DNA from: Variovorax sp. KK3
GTDB taxonomy: Bacteria > Pseudomonadota > Gammaproteobacteria > Burkholderiales > Burkholderiaceae_C
Length of the DNA stretch: 36,174 bases
Direction of reading: 5' to 3'
Assembly: GCF_001984055.1 (NCBI RefSeq)
Contig: NZ_LYVO01000077.1
Coordinates: 1-36,174, forward strand
Position 1 is the first letter of the stretch. Each line of letters starts with the position of its first letter. Both the position numbers and the translations under genes were made by a program. Positions 23,967 through 31,955 of the stretch are shown here, in pieces. Under the pieces are notes generated by a model. It did no database searches. It saw nothing but the letters and a program-made list of their open reading frames with translations, and had not been told where the DNA came from.

Positions 23967-24818
23967 TCAGGCGGCGTCGGCGGTTTCGCTGCGTGGCTCG
24001 TCGGCGCCGCCGATGGCGCGATAGGCCTCGTCGCGGATCAGGCCCCATATCTGTTCGCTGAGCTGCCCGAAGCGCGGGTTGGCCCGCACCGATTCGTCGC
24101 GCGGGCGCGGCAGGTCGATGTCGAGCACCGCGCGCACGCGGCCCGGGTGGCTGCTCATCACCACCACGCGATCGGCCAGGAACACGGCCTCCTCGATGTC
24201 GTGGGTGATGAAGATCGCCGTCTTGCGCTCCGAGCGCGGCGCGGTCTGGCCCCAGATGCGCAGCAGCTCGATCTGCAGGATCAAGCGCGTTTGCGCATCG
24301 AGCGCGCCGAGCGGCTCGTCCATCAGCAGGATGTCGGGCCCGTTCGCAAGCAGCCGCGCCAGTGCCACGCGCTGCCGCATGCCGCCGGAGAGCTGGTGCG
24401 GGTACTTCTTCTCCGAGCCCTTGAGCCCGACCAACTCCACGAAGTGGCGGATGCGCTCTTCGCGCTGCTGCGGCGTGAAGGGCTTGCCCGGCGTACCGTG
24501 GCGCAGGCCGAAGCCCACGTTGTCCTGCACCGTCTGCCAGGGCATCAGTGCGTAGTCCTGGAACATCACGCCGCGGTCGGCGCCCGGGCCGGTGATAGGC
24601 TTGCCGTCTTTCTCGAGCACGCCGGCGGAAGGCGTGTCGAGGCCGGCGATCAGGTTCAGCACGGTCGACTTGCCGCAGCCCGAGGGGCCGACGATGCAGA
24701 TGAACTCGCCGTCTTCGATGTCGAGCGACACGTCGGCCAGCGCCAGCGTCTGCTGGCCCGTGCGCGGCGCGACGAAGCTCTTGGTGATGCCCTTGAGGTG
24801 CAGCTTGGGGGAGGTCAT
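23967..24818 (-). CDS. ABC importer ATP-binding protein, SsuB/TauB family (second system)
   Basis: 283 residues. Walker A GPSGCGKS (44-51), Q-loop VMFQDYALMPW (84-94), signature LSGGMRQR (143-150), Walker B ILLMDEP (163-169) and H-loop His206 (FITHDIEEA) are intact. The C-terminal 40 residues (AIGGADEPRSETADAA end) are a short acidic extension. The ATG at 24818 begins one base after the permease stop (24820-24822 on the minus strand), so translation is probably coupled. It powers the permease pair encoded just upstream. Confidence 0.93.
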   Translation of the reverse strand: MTSPKLHLKGITKSFVAPRTGQQTLALADVSLDIEDGEFICIVGPSGCGKSTVLNLIAGLDTPSAGVLEKDGKPITGPGADRGVMFQDYALMPWQTVQDNVGFGLRHGTPGKPFTPQQREERIRHFVELVGLKGSEKKYPHQLSGGMRQRVALARLLANGPDILLMDEPLGALDAQTRLILQIELLRIWGQTAPRSERKTAIFITHDIEEAVFLADRVVVMSSHPGRVRAVLDIDLPRPRDESVRANPRFGQLSEQIWGLIRDEAYRAIGGADEPRSETADAA

Positions 24819-24819
24819 C

Positions 24820-25626
24820 TCAGTGTCTCCAAGGAAGAAGGTGGTGCTCGGCAGTGCGGAACACGCGGTCGATCAGCAAGGCGACGATGCCCACCACCAC
24901 CATGCAGACGACGATGGAGTTCATGTTGATGTTGTAGGCGTAGAACACGAACATCATCTGGCCGATGCCGCCCGAAGCGCCGCCGCCGGACTTGGAGCCG
25001 ACGGCCAGCTCGGCGGCGATGATCGCGGTCCATGCCACGCCCATCGCGAGGCGCGAACCCAGCAGGATGCTGGGCGCCGCGCCCGGCAGGATCACGCGCG
25101 TCAGGATGGTCATGCGCGGCACGCCCATGGTCATCGAGGCCAGCACCAGCTTGCGGTCGACCCGGCTCACGCCGTGCACCGTGTTGATGACGACGGGGAA
25201 GAAAGCCGCGTAGCTGACGATCGCCAGCGCCGTCGGCGTGCCGGTGCCGAACCACAAGATGGCCACGGGCAGCAGCGCCATCGGCGCGATGGGCCGGAAG
25301 CTCTCGATCAGCGGATCGAGGTTGTCGCGCACCGCGCGGCTCGATCCCATCAGCAGGCCGAGCACCACGCCCAGCACCATCGCGCAGACGAAGCCGACCA
25401 CCACGCGTCCGAGGCTCTGCACGGTGGCCATCAGCAGGCCGCCGTTGAGCGCCAGGTCCACGGCGGCCTTGGCGACGCCCACGGGCGTGGGCGCCGGGCT
25501 GTTCGCCGGCAGCGTCAGGGCCCACAGCTGCCACAGCACGACCAGTGCGGCGGGCAGCGCCCAGAAGCGCACGATCTTCTGCCAGCGCGTCTGCGGTGCC
25601 TGCGTTGCAAGAGCCAGGGTGTTCAT
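24820..25626 (-). CDS. ABC importer permease, SsuC/TauC family (second permease of the pair)
   Basis: 268 residues with about six hydrophobic helices from FWALPAALVVLWQLWAL (21-37). The EAA loop (ASMTMGVPRMTILTRVILPGAAP, about 163-184) is the ATPase contact. A Gly/Ser-rich stretch GSKSGGGASGG (about 208-218) replaces the shorter loop found in the partner permease. The start ATG at 25626 overlaps the stop of the other permease gene by four bases (ATGA, 25623-25626). Two different permease subunits imply a heterodimeric channel, unlike the single-permease system at 5329-6222. Confidence 0.9.
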   Translation of the reverse strand: MNTLALATQAPQTRWQKIVRFWALPAALVVLWQLWALTLPANSPAPTPVGVAKAAVDLALNGGLLMATVQSLGRVVVGFVCAMVLGVVLGLLMGSSRAVRDNLDPLIESFRPIAPMALLPVAILWFGTGTPTALAIVSYAAFFPVVINTVHGVSRVDRKLVLASMTMGVPRMTILTRVILPGAAPSILLGSRLAMGVAWTAIIAAELAVGSKSGGGASGGIGQMMFVFYAYNINMNSIVVCMVVVGIVALLIDRVFRTAEHHLLPWRH

Positions 25627-26456
25627 GACAGCTCCGTTCCTTCCGACCACGGGGTGAGCTTGCGCTGCAGTGCGCGCAGCGCCACGTCGCACAGGTAGCC
25701 CACGAGGCCGATCACGGCGATGAAGCCGAAGACCTTGGGCGTCATCAGCAGCTGCCGATACCACTCGATGGCAAAGCCCAGGCCGCTGGGCGAGCCGATC
25801 AGCTCGGCCGCGACGATGGCCGCCCACGACGCCGCGAAGGCGAGGCGGATGCCCACCATGATCACCGGCAGCGCACCCGGCACCAGCACGTGGCGCAGCA
25901 TCGCGCGCCGGCTCACGCCCATGGTCTGCGCGGCCGAAATCAGCTTGCGGTCGACCTGCCGCACGCCCGCGATGGTGTTCAGCAGGATCGGGAAGAAGCC
26001 GACGTAGACCATGATGAACACCGGCAGCGTGTTGCCGATGCCGAAGATGAAGAGCGCCAGCGGCAGCCAGGCGATGCCGGAGATGGGCCGCAGCATCTCG
26101 ACCAGCGGATCGATGTAGGCCTCGGCCGTGCGGCTCAGCCCCATCCAGAAGCCCAGCGGCACCGCCAGCACGATCGCGATGGCCAGCGCCAGCAGCAGGC
26201 GCGACGCGCTGATGCTGGCATGGTCGAGCATCTCGCCGCTCGCGGCCAGGTCCCACAGCGCGTTCACCACCGCGAGCGGCGACGGCAACTGCAGCGGGTT
26301 GGCGTTCCAGAGGTACATCGCCCACCACAGCGCGATGAACACCGCGAAGGTGCGCAGCGCGACGAACCAGCGTTGGCGCATCATGCGGCGCACGGGGCCA
26401 TGGCCCGCTGCCACGGGCGAGGCCGTGCGAGCCGGTGGAGCCTTGGTCAGTTGCAT
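25623..26456 (-). CDS. ABC importer permease, SsuC/TauC family (first permease of the pair)
   Basis: 277 residues from ATG 26456, chosen because GGAG lies seven bases upstream of it; an ATG at 26468 would add four residues but overlaps that site. A basic N-terminal segment (PVRRMMRQRWF) precedes about six helices. The EAA loop is AAQTMGVSRRAMLRHVLVPGALP (about 175-197). It is the second gene of the operon, 18 bases after the SDR gene, and is translationally coupled to the next permease by a four-base overlap. It likely pairs with the 24820-25626 product. Confidence 0.9.
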   Translation of the reverse strand: MQLTKAPPARTASPVAAGHGPVRRMMRQRWFVALRTFAVFIALWWAMYLWNANPLQLPSPLAVVNALWDLAASGEMLDHASISASRLLLALAIAIVLAVPLGFWMGLSRTAEAYIDPLVEMLRPISGIAWLPLALFIFGIGNTLPVFIMVYVGFFPILLNTIAGVRQVDRKLISAAQTMGVSRRAMLRHVLVPGALPVIMVGIRLAFAASWAAIVAAELIGSPSGLGFAIEWYRQLLMTPKVFGFIAVIGLVGYLCDVALRALQRKLTPWSEGTELS

Positions 26457-26474
26457 CGTGCGCTCCATGCGGGA

Positions 26475-27302
26475 CTACCGGGTCACCGAGAGGAAGCCAC
26501 CGTCGATGTAGAGCGTGTGGCCGTTGATGTAGGCACCGGCGTCCGACGCCAGCAGCAGTGCCGCGCCGGCGATGTCCTCAGGCTTGCCCCAGCGCTTGGC
26601 CGGCGTCCAGTCGGCGACGAAGGCGTTGAACTCCTTGTCGTTGGCCTGGCTGAATTCGGTGGCGGTGTAGCCCGGCGCCAGCGCGTTGATGGTGACGCCG
26701 GTGCCGGCCAGGTCGGCCGCCAGCGCGCGCGTGAAGGCCGACACGCCGCCCTTGGCCGTCACGTAAGGCACCAGCCGCGGCCGCGACACGTGGTTCATGA
26801 TCGAGCCCATGTTGATGATGCGGCCGCTGCCCTGCTGCACCATGATGCGGGCCGCCTGCTGCGCCACCAGGAAGCAGGCGGTGAGGTCGACGTCGATCAC
26901 CTTCTGCCATTCGTCGCGGGTGAGTTCGAGGAAAGGCGTGCGCACGATCACGCCGGCGTTGTTGACCACGATGTCGAGGGTGCCGCGGATCGCCCTCGCC
27001 TCCTGCACCGCGCTCGCCACCGCATCGGCGTCGGTCACGTCGAAGACCAGGCCGTGCGCATCGGCGCCGGCCTCGCGGAACTGCTGCACGCGCTCGTGCA
27101 CGGCATCGGTGCGGTCGCACAGCACGAGCGTGGCGCCCGCTGCCGCGAAGCCGCGGGCCAGGCCCGAGGCGATGCCCCCGGCGCCGCCGGTGATCAATGC
27201 GACCCGGCCTTCCAGCGAAAAGAGCGATGCCGGCGCCAGCCCCTTGAACAGGTGCTGGGCATCCGGGCTGCGTGCGCCGGGGATCGGTGTGGCGATGGTC
27301 AT
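26475..27302 (-). CDS. Short-chain dehydrogenase/reductase (gluconate-5-dehydrogenase / KduD-like)
   Basis: 275 residues. Classical SDR features: nucleotide motif TGGAGGIA (38-45), NNAG (114-117), and the catalytic Ser167, Tyr180 and Lys184 (YVTAK). Asp63 at the end of the second strand (VLCDRT) favours NAD over NADP. An extra N-terminal 30-residue segment precedes the Rossmann strand. The sequence style resembles KduD and sugar-acid or sugar dehydrogenases, but the substrate cannot be fixed. The start ATG at 27302 has GGAG nine bases upstream; a longer frame to 27407 would run through the promoter region. It heads the ABC importer operon and is divergent from the SMP-30 lactonase gene, which fits an oxidation giving a lactone or keto acid. 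Confidence 0.88.
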   Translation of the reverse strand: MTIATPIPGARSPDAQHLFKGLAPASLFSLEGRVALITGGAGGIASGLARGFAAAGATLVLCDRTDAVHERVQQFREAGADAHGLVFDVTDADAVASAVQEARAIRGTLDIVVNNAGVIVRTPFLELTRDEWQKVIDVDLTACFLVAQQAARIMVQQGSGRIINMGSIMNHVSRPRLVPYVTAKGGVSAFTRALAADLAGTGVTINALAPGYTATEFSQANDKEFNAFVADWTPAKRWGKPEDIAGAALLLASDAGAYINGHTLYIDGGFLSVTR

Positions 27303-27348
27303 CGGCTGGGCTCCGCGTTCTTGCTCTGGGTTCCTGGACTGGCAGCGA

Positions 27349-27416
27349 ATGCTAGGCGCCGGTGCCCGCGCGCAGGAATTGGAAGTTCGGCAACCCGCTC
27401 TTCGCACAAAGCGAAG
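27349..27416 (-). promoter_or_regulatory. LysR-type operator and promoter of the SDR / ABC importer operon
   Basis: On the minus strand, dyad CTTCGCTTTGTGCGAAG (27416-27400) is embedded in a 12-base near-perfect inverted repeat (27394-27405 with 27411-27422, one mismatch). It is followed by TTG-N9-CAA (27393-27379, including TGCCG) and CAATTC (27381-27376), then a -10 TAGCAT (27354-27349). The dyad centre is 54 bases from the -10. The 18 bases 27376-27393 match 31119-31136 at 15 positions. Confidence 0.6.
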
Positions 27417-27495
27417 TGCGGGACAGCCCGGGGCTTGCCGGGCTTCGAACCCCCGGTTGCCGCAAAGCAGATTCCGCCCGCCGAGCCGCGACGCC

Positions 27496-27501
27496 TACGA
27501 T
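27496..27501 (+). promoter_or_regulatory. -10 box of the SMP-30 gene, placed for a leaderless transcript
   Basis: TACGAT in a CCTACGAT context lies only six bases before the ATG at 27508, so transcription should start at or next to the A of the start codon. No ribosome binding sequence precedes the ATG, which agrees with a leaderless mRNA. Confidence 0.4.
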
Positions 27502-27507
27502 GGGCCC

Positions 27508-28398
27508 ATGAACCCGCCCATGCGCATCGGAACGCAGCGCGACGTCCTTGGCGAAAGTCCGCTGTGGGACGCGCCGGCCGGCTGCCTGTGGTGGGTCGAC
27601 ATCCGCGCGCCTGCCATCCGCCGGCTCGACGCTGCCAGCGGCGTGGTGCGCAGCTGGCCGATGCCGGCGCTGGTCGGCTCCATCGCCCTCGTCGAGGACG
27701 GGCGCCTGCTGGTCGCCCTGCCGCAGCAGATCGCGCTGTTCGATCGGCGCGACGGCGCGCTGGAGTCCTTCGTCGAGCCGCCGCCGATGCCACCGGAGCA
27801 CCGCTTCAACGACGGCCGCTGCGACCGCCAGGGCCGCTTCTGGGTCGGCAGCATGCACAACCTCACGCGTGCGCCGGAAGGCGTGCTCTACTGCCTCGAA
27901 GGCCGCGCGCTGCGCGCCGTGCGCCAGGGCGTGTGCATTCCGAATAGCCTGGCCTTCAGCCCCGACGGTGCGACCATGTACTTCGCCGATTCATTGCGCT
28001 ACGAGCTCTACGCCTACGACTACGACGGCCGGCACGGCACGATTGGCCGCGAGCGCGTGATCGCCCGCACGCAGCCGCCGGGCTTTCCCGACGGCTCGAC
28101 GGTGGACGCCGAGGGCTTTCTCTGGAACGCCGAATTCAATGCCGCGCGCCTGGTGCGCTACGCGCCAGACGGCCGCATCGACCGCGTCGTGCCCGTGCCG
28201 GTGCCGCGGCCCACCTGCTGCGCCTTCGGCGGGCCGGCGCTCGACGTGCTGTACGTGACCACGGCCAGCCAGAACATGAGCACCGAAGACTTGGAAGCGC
28301 ATCCACTCGCCGGCGCCCTGCTCGCCTTCGACGTCGGCGTGCGCGGCGTGGCCGAGCCGCGCTTCGCACTCGCAGGCCCCACATCGCAAGACCACTGA
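27508..28398 (+). CDS. SMP-30/gluconolactonase-family lactonase
   Basis: 296 residues of the six-bladed beta-propeller SMP-30/regucalcin family. Metal ligands are in the expected places: E16 (LGESPLW), N146 (CIPNSLAFSPDG) and D195 (FPDGSTVD); N101 (RFNDGRCD) is the usual substrate residue. Such enzymes open sugar-acid lactones such as gluconolactone, xylonolactone or arabinonolactone in the cytoplasm. It is divergent from the SDR gene and six bases ahead of the dehydratase-like gene, giving a plausible order of dehydrogenase, lactonase, dehydratase. There is no ribosome site before the ATG and a -10 lies six bases upstream, so the message may be leaderless. Confidence 0.92.
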   Translation: MNPPMRIGTQRDVLGESPLWDAPAGCLWWVDIRAPAIRRLDAASGVVRSWPMPALVGSIALVEDGRLLVALPQQIALFDRRDGALESFVEPPPMPPEHRFNDGRCDRQGRFWVGSMHNLTRAPEGVLYCLEGRALRAVRQGVCIPNSLAFSPDGATMYFADSLRYELYAYDYDGRHGTIGRERVIARTQPPGFPDGSTVDAEGFLWNAEFNAARLVRYAPDGRIDRVVPVPVPRPTCCAFGGPALDVLYVTTASQNMSTEDLEAHPLAGALLAFDVGVRGVAEPRFALAGPTSQDH

Positions 28399-28404
28399 GA
28401 ACCC

Positions 28405-29532
28405 ATGACACCGATTCGACTCGCCTCCATCGAAGCCTTCGCCTACCGCGTGCCCGTGCTGAGCCCCATCAAGGTCGCCTTCGGCACCTTTCGCGACCGG
28501 CCTTTCGTGCTCGTGCGCGTGACGGACGAGGACGGCAACGTAGGCTGGGGCGAGGCCTGGGCCAACTGGCCCGCCGTCGGTGCCGAGCATCGGGCCAGGC
28601 TGGTGGTGGACTTCAGCGAGCGCATCGTCGGAAAGTCCTTCGATTCGCCGCAGCACCTGTTCGAACAGCTCAGCAAGCAGCTCGAAGTGCTGGTGATCCA
28701 GACCGGCGAGCTCGGGCCCATCGCGCAAGCGGTGGCCGGCATCGACATCGCCGTGTGGGACCTGGTCGCGCGCCGCGAGGGCAAGCCGCTGCATCGGCTG
28801 CTGAGTGGGCGCGATGTCGACAGCGTGCCGGTCTACGCCACCGGCATCAACCCCGACGAACCCGAGCGCTTCGCCGCCGCGCGGCAGGCCGAAGGCCACC
28901 GCGCCTTCAAGCTCAAGACCGGCTTCGGCCACGACGTCGACGTGCGCAACCTGCGCGCCATGCGCAAGGAACTGGGGCCCGACGCCGTGCTCACCTGCGA
29001 CTCGAACCAGACGCATGGCCTGCAGGACGCGATCGCCTTCGCGCGGGCCATCGAAGACCTGAAGCTCAGCTGGTTCGAAGAGGCGATCCGCGTCGACGCG
29101 CCGGTGTCCGACTGGCAGGCACTGGCCGCCGCATCTACCACACCGCTGGCCGGCGGCGAGAACCTGCAGGGCGCGCAGTTCGATGCGGCCATCGGTGCAC
29201 GCGTGCTGCAGGTGATTCAACCGGACGTCACGAAGTGGGGCGGCATCAGCGGCAACTGGGAAGTCGCGCGCAAGACGGTGGCGGCAGGCAAGCGCTACTG
29301 CCCGCACTACTTCGGCGGCGGCGTGTCGGTGCTCGCCTCGCTGCATCTGCTGGCGGCAGCCGGTGGGGAGGGATTGCTGGAATTCGACTGCCACCCGAAC
29401 GTGGGGCGCGAGGCCGTGGTGGGCGATCTGCTGCCGGTGACGAATGGGCGGGTGCCGGTGCCGACGGGGCCAGGGTTGGGGGCGGTGCCGGATCTGGAGG
29501 CGTTGAAAGGCTATCGGACCTGGGCGCCTTGA
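28405..29532 (+). CDS. Mandelate racemase / muconate lactonizing enzyme family protein (probable acid-sugar dehydratase or racemase)
   Basis: 375 residues of the enolase superfamily. The capping domain is about 1-130, then a beta-barrel with the general-base motif KLK (K169, K171), metal ligands D199 (TCDSNQ), E225 (WFEEA) and E252 (GGEN), then D274 (QPDVTKWGG) and H301 (PHYFGGG), the Asp-His dyad of the mandelate racemase subgroup. Members remove water from aldonic acids or racemise hydroxy acids. It begins six bases after the SMP-30 stop, so the lactonase product is its likely substrate. Its end faces the convergent aldehyde dehydrogenase gene across a 64-base gap in which I saw no clear terminator. 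Confidence 0.92.
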   Translation: MTPIRLASIEAFAYRVPVLSPIKVAFGTFRDRPFVLVRVTDEDGNVGWGEAWANWPAVGAEHRARLVVDFSERIVGKSFDSPQHLFEQLSKQLEVLVIQTGELGPIAQAVAGIDIAVWDLVARREGKPLHRLLSGRDVDSVPVYATGINPDEPERFAAARQAEGHRAFKLKTGFGHDVDVRNLRAMRKELGPDAVLTCDSNQTHGLQDAIAFARAIEDLKLSWFEEAIRVDAPVSDWQALAAASTTPLAGGENLQGAQFDAAIGARVLQVIQPDVTKWGGISGNWEVARKTVAAGKRYCPHYFGGGVSVLASLHLLAAAGGEGLLEFDCHPNVGREAVVGDLLPVTNGRVPVPTGPGLGAVPDLEALKGYRTWAP

Positions 29533-29596
29533 GCTGATGGGTTCTGGGCGCTGCGCGTGTTGGATGCGCCTGGTGCCCTCGAACAACCCACCAGCA

Positions 29597-31030
29597 TCAC
29601 CCGTGGTAATGCACCAACGTCTTCGTCGTACTCAGTTCCTCCAACGCCAGCAACCCCTTTTCCCGCCCATGCCCGCTGCGCTTGGTGCCGCCGAAGGGCA
29701 ACTCCACACCGCCACCGGCGCCATAGCAGTTCATGAACACCTGGCCTGCCTTCACCGCCTTGGCCACGCGATGCAGGCGGCCCGCGTTCTCGGTCCACAC
29801 CGCCGCCAGCAGGCCGTAGTCGGTGCCGTTGGCCAGCCGGATCGCATCGGCCTCGTCGTCGAAGGGCATCACGGCCAGCACCGGGCCGAAGACTTCTTCG
29901 CGCGCAAGCGCATGCTCGCGCGGCACCGGGCCGAAGAGCGTCGGCTTGACGTAGTAGCCGGTCGACGGCACGCCGGGTTCGATCGTGCCTTCGGCCAGCA
30001 CCGGCACGCCCGCTGCACGGGCTTCGTCGATGTAGCGCTGTACGCGCCGGAGCTGCGCCGGGTTCATCACCGGGCCGCAATCCTTGTCCATGGCGGGCGT
30101 GCCCACGCGCACCTTCGAGAAGGCCTCGGCCACCTTCGCGACGAAGCCGTCGTAGATGGAGCGCTGCACCAGCAGCCGGCTGCCCGCAGTGCAGGTCTGG
30201 CCCGCGTTCTGGATGATGGCGCGCACGATGATGGGCACCGCGCGCTCGGCGTCGACGTCTTCGAAGACGATCTGCGGCGACTTGCCGCCCAGCTCCAGCA
30301 CGCACTTGACCGCGTTCTTCGCGGCCGCCTGCTGCACCAGCGTGCCGACTTCGTTCGAGCCGGTGAAGGAAACGAAATCGATGCCCGGGTGCGCGGCCAG
30401 CGCGGCACCGGCCTCTTCGCCGAGCCCGGTGATCACGTTGAGAGCGCCGTCGGGCAAGCCCGCGGCGGCAGCGATCTCGGCCACTCGCAAGGCCGACAGC
30501 GGCGTGTCTTCGGCCGGCTTGAGCACGGTGCCGTTGCCCATGGCCAGCGCGGGCACCACCGTGCGGCCCAGCATCTGCGCGGGGTAGTTCCACGGAATGA
30601 TGTGCGCCGTGACGCCGAGCGGCTCGCGCACCAGGCTGACCTGGTGCCCGGCCAGGAAGGGAATGGTCTCGCCATGCACCTTGTCGGCGGCCGAGCCGTA
30701 GAACTCGAAGTAGCGCGCCAGCACCTTGATGTCGTTGCGTGCGGTGGCAAGCGGCTTGCCGGTGTCGCGCGCTTCGAGCTGCGCCAGTTCTTCCTCGTTC
30801 GCCAGCACGGCCTGGCCGATGTTCATCAGGATGCGGCCGCGCTCGGTCGCATTCATGCGGCCCCAGGGACCGTCGAGCGCGGCCCGCGCGGCCTGCACGG
30901 CCAGGTCGACCTCGTGGGCGCTGGCCAACGGAATCTGCTCGAAGGCTTCGCCGTCCGCGGGCGACACCACGGGCAGGCTGCGGCCGTCTCGCGCGGACAG
31001 CCAACGGCCGCCGATGAACATCTGCTTCAT
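29597..31030 (-). CDS. NAD(P)-dependent aldehyde dehydrogenase
   Basis: 477 residues from ATG 31030, preceded by AAGGA at eight bases; an ATG at 31078 would add 16 residues through the leader. Catalytic residues are intact: Cys280 (NAGQTCTAGSR), Glu246 (LELGGKSP), Asn148 (IIPWNYP) and the nucleotide motif FTGSNEVG (222-229). General betaine/semialdehyde dehydrogenase-like sequence; oxidises an aldehyde to the acid in the cytoplasm. It carries its own promoter with the same LysR-type operator as the SDR operon, so it is probably the step that oxidises the aldehyde or semialdehyde from this pathway. Substrate is not readable. Confidence 0.93.
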   Translation of the reverse strand: MKQMFIGGRWLSARDGRSLPVVSPADGEAFEQIPLASAHEVDLAVQAARAALDGPWGRMNATERGRILMNIGQAVLANEEELAQLEARDTGKPLATARNDIKVLARYFEFYGSAADKVHGETIPFLAGHQVSLVREPLGVTAHIIPWNYPAQMLGRTVVPALAMGNGTVLKPAEDTPLSALRVAEIAAAAGLPDGALNVITGLGEEAGAALAAHPGIDFVSFTGSNEVGTLVQQAAAKNAVKCVLELGGKSPQIVFEDVDAERAVPIIVRAIIQNAGQTCTAGSRLLVQRSIYDGFVAKVAEAFSKVRVGTPAMDKDCGPVMNPAQLRRVQRYIDEARAAGVPVLAEGTIEPGVPSTGYYVKPTLFGPVPREHALAREEVFGPVLAVMPFDDEADAIRLANGTDYGLLAAVWTENAGRLHRVAKAVKAGQVFMNCYGAGGGVELPFGGTKRSGHGREKGLLALEELSTTKTLVHYHG

Positions 31031-31092
31031 CCCGGAATCCTTTCGATGTAGGGCGCGCTTCGTCGTGACGATGCGCATAACGGATTCCGCCG

Positions 31093-31159
31093 ACTGTAGG
31101 CACGCGCGTGCGCGGCGTGAATTGAAAACTCGGCAAGGTCGCCTTGCCCGCAGCGCAAG
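31093..31159 (-). promoter_or_regulatory. LysR-type operator and promoter of the aldehyde dehydrogenase gene
   Basis: On the minus strand: dyad CTTGCGCTGCGGGCAAG (31159-31143), part of an 11-base inverted repeat with one mismatch (31137-31147 with 31155-31165); then TTG-N9-CAA (31136-31122) and CAATTC (31124-31119); then -10 TACAGT (31098-31093). The dyad centre is 53 bases from the -10, about -65. The layout matches the SDR promoter base for base in spacing (41 bases from GAATTG to AAG in both). Confidence 0.6.
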
Positions 31160-31177
31160 GCCACCGCGCTCGGCGCG

Positions 31178-31945
31178 CTAGTTGCCGAGCGCCCGCGCCG
31201 CGGTCGTCAACGGCTCGGTCGACACGCCGATCACGCCGGCATAAGGCGTATCGAGCTCCATCACCATGAAGAGCGCACACGCGAAGGCGAAGGCACAGAC
31301 GCCAAGCGTGACCTTCACTGTCGCGTTGTCGGCGCCGAACACGCCGAGGCCCAGGTAGATCAGCAGCACCCATGCGATCACGATGGCCAGCACTGCCGGC
31401 GGGATCGAGCTGTCGCCGCTCTCGGCATGCAGCACGCGGTCGAGCGCGATGTCGGTGGACAGCTGCATCGCACGCGCCTGGTACCACTTCTGCGATTCGT
31501 CGTCAGGCTTCAGCTGCAGCACCGCATGCTGCAGTTGCGTGAGCGCAGCGAGGTTGGCCATCGGCGCATGCGGCGCGGTCAGGATGCCGCTGGGCGCATG
31601 GTGGTCCACGCGCGCGCGCATCTGGGCGAAGAGCTGCGCCAGTTCCGCTCGCACCGGTTGCGCCGCCGGGCCGTAGCCGGCAAGCGCCCGGTCGAGCAGC
31701 ACCGCTGTCGACGCGACCTTCACGACCTCCGCGCCGCGATCGTCGAAGGCGTGCTTTGCCGAGGTGATGGTCAGGCCGAGCACCAGCGCCAGCAGTGTGG
31801 CCAGCATGCCGATGCCGACGTGCGCCACGTGCCGTGCATCGTCGGCCAGGTGATGCGAGGGCAGCCTCGCCGCGAGGCGGTTGCCCAGGTGCAGGGCCGC
31901 CACCGTGAGCGTGAAGACGCCGATCGAGATCAGGCTGGCGCGCAT
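31178..31945 (-). CDS. DUF4239-like membrane protein
   Basis: 255 residues with two N-terminal helices (about 5-22 and 42-62), a soluble helical middle region (70-185) and two C-terminal helices (about 187-205 and 211-230). It ends with MVMELDTPYAGVIGVSTEPLTTA, which closely follows the MELD-x-PF-G-x-I-x-I signature I associate with DUF4239 (bestrophin-like) proteins. Function of that family is unclear; a channel-like role has been suggested from fold similarity. It starts 10 bases after the MFS gene on the same strand and is probably co-transcribed with it. Confidence 0.75.
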   Translation of the reverse strand: MRASLISIGVFTLTVAALHLGNRLAARLPSHHLADDARHVAHVGIGMLATLLALVLGLTITSAKHAFDDRGAEVVKVASTAVLLDRALAGYGPAAQPVRAELAQLFAQMRARVDHHAPSGILTAPHAPMANLAALTQLQHAVLQLKPDDESQKWYQARAMQLSTDIALDRVLHAESGDSSIPPAVLAIVIAWVLLIYLGLGVFGADNATVKVTLGVCAFAFACALFMVMELDTPYAGVIGVSTEPLTTAARALGN

Positions 31946-31955
31946 GGCGCGTCCC

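Noticed and set aside
27420..27424. GGGAC site near the SMP-30 promoter as a fifth member of the GGGAC-repeat promoter family
   Set aside because: There is no second site 20 bases away and no -10 at 31 bases. The five-base match is expected often by chance.
29533..29596. Bidirectional terminator between the convergent dehydratase and aldehyde dehydrogenase genes
   Set aside because: No stem of adequate length followed by a T run was seen in either direction.
20649..31030. A canonical sulfo-Entner-Doudoroff (sulfoquinovose) locus
   Set aside because: SDR, lactonase and aldehyde dehydrogenase fit, but no aldolase, no IlvD/EDD-type dehydratase and no sulfoquinovosidase is present. Kept only as one possible substrate class.
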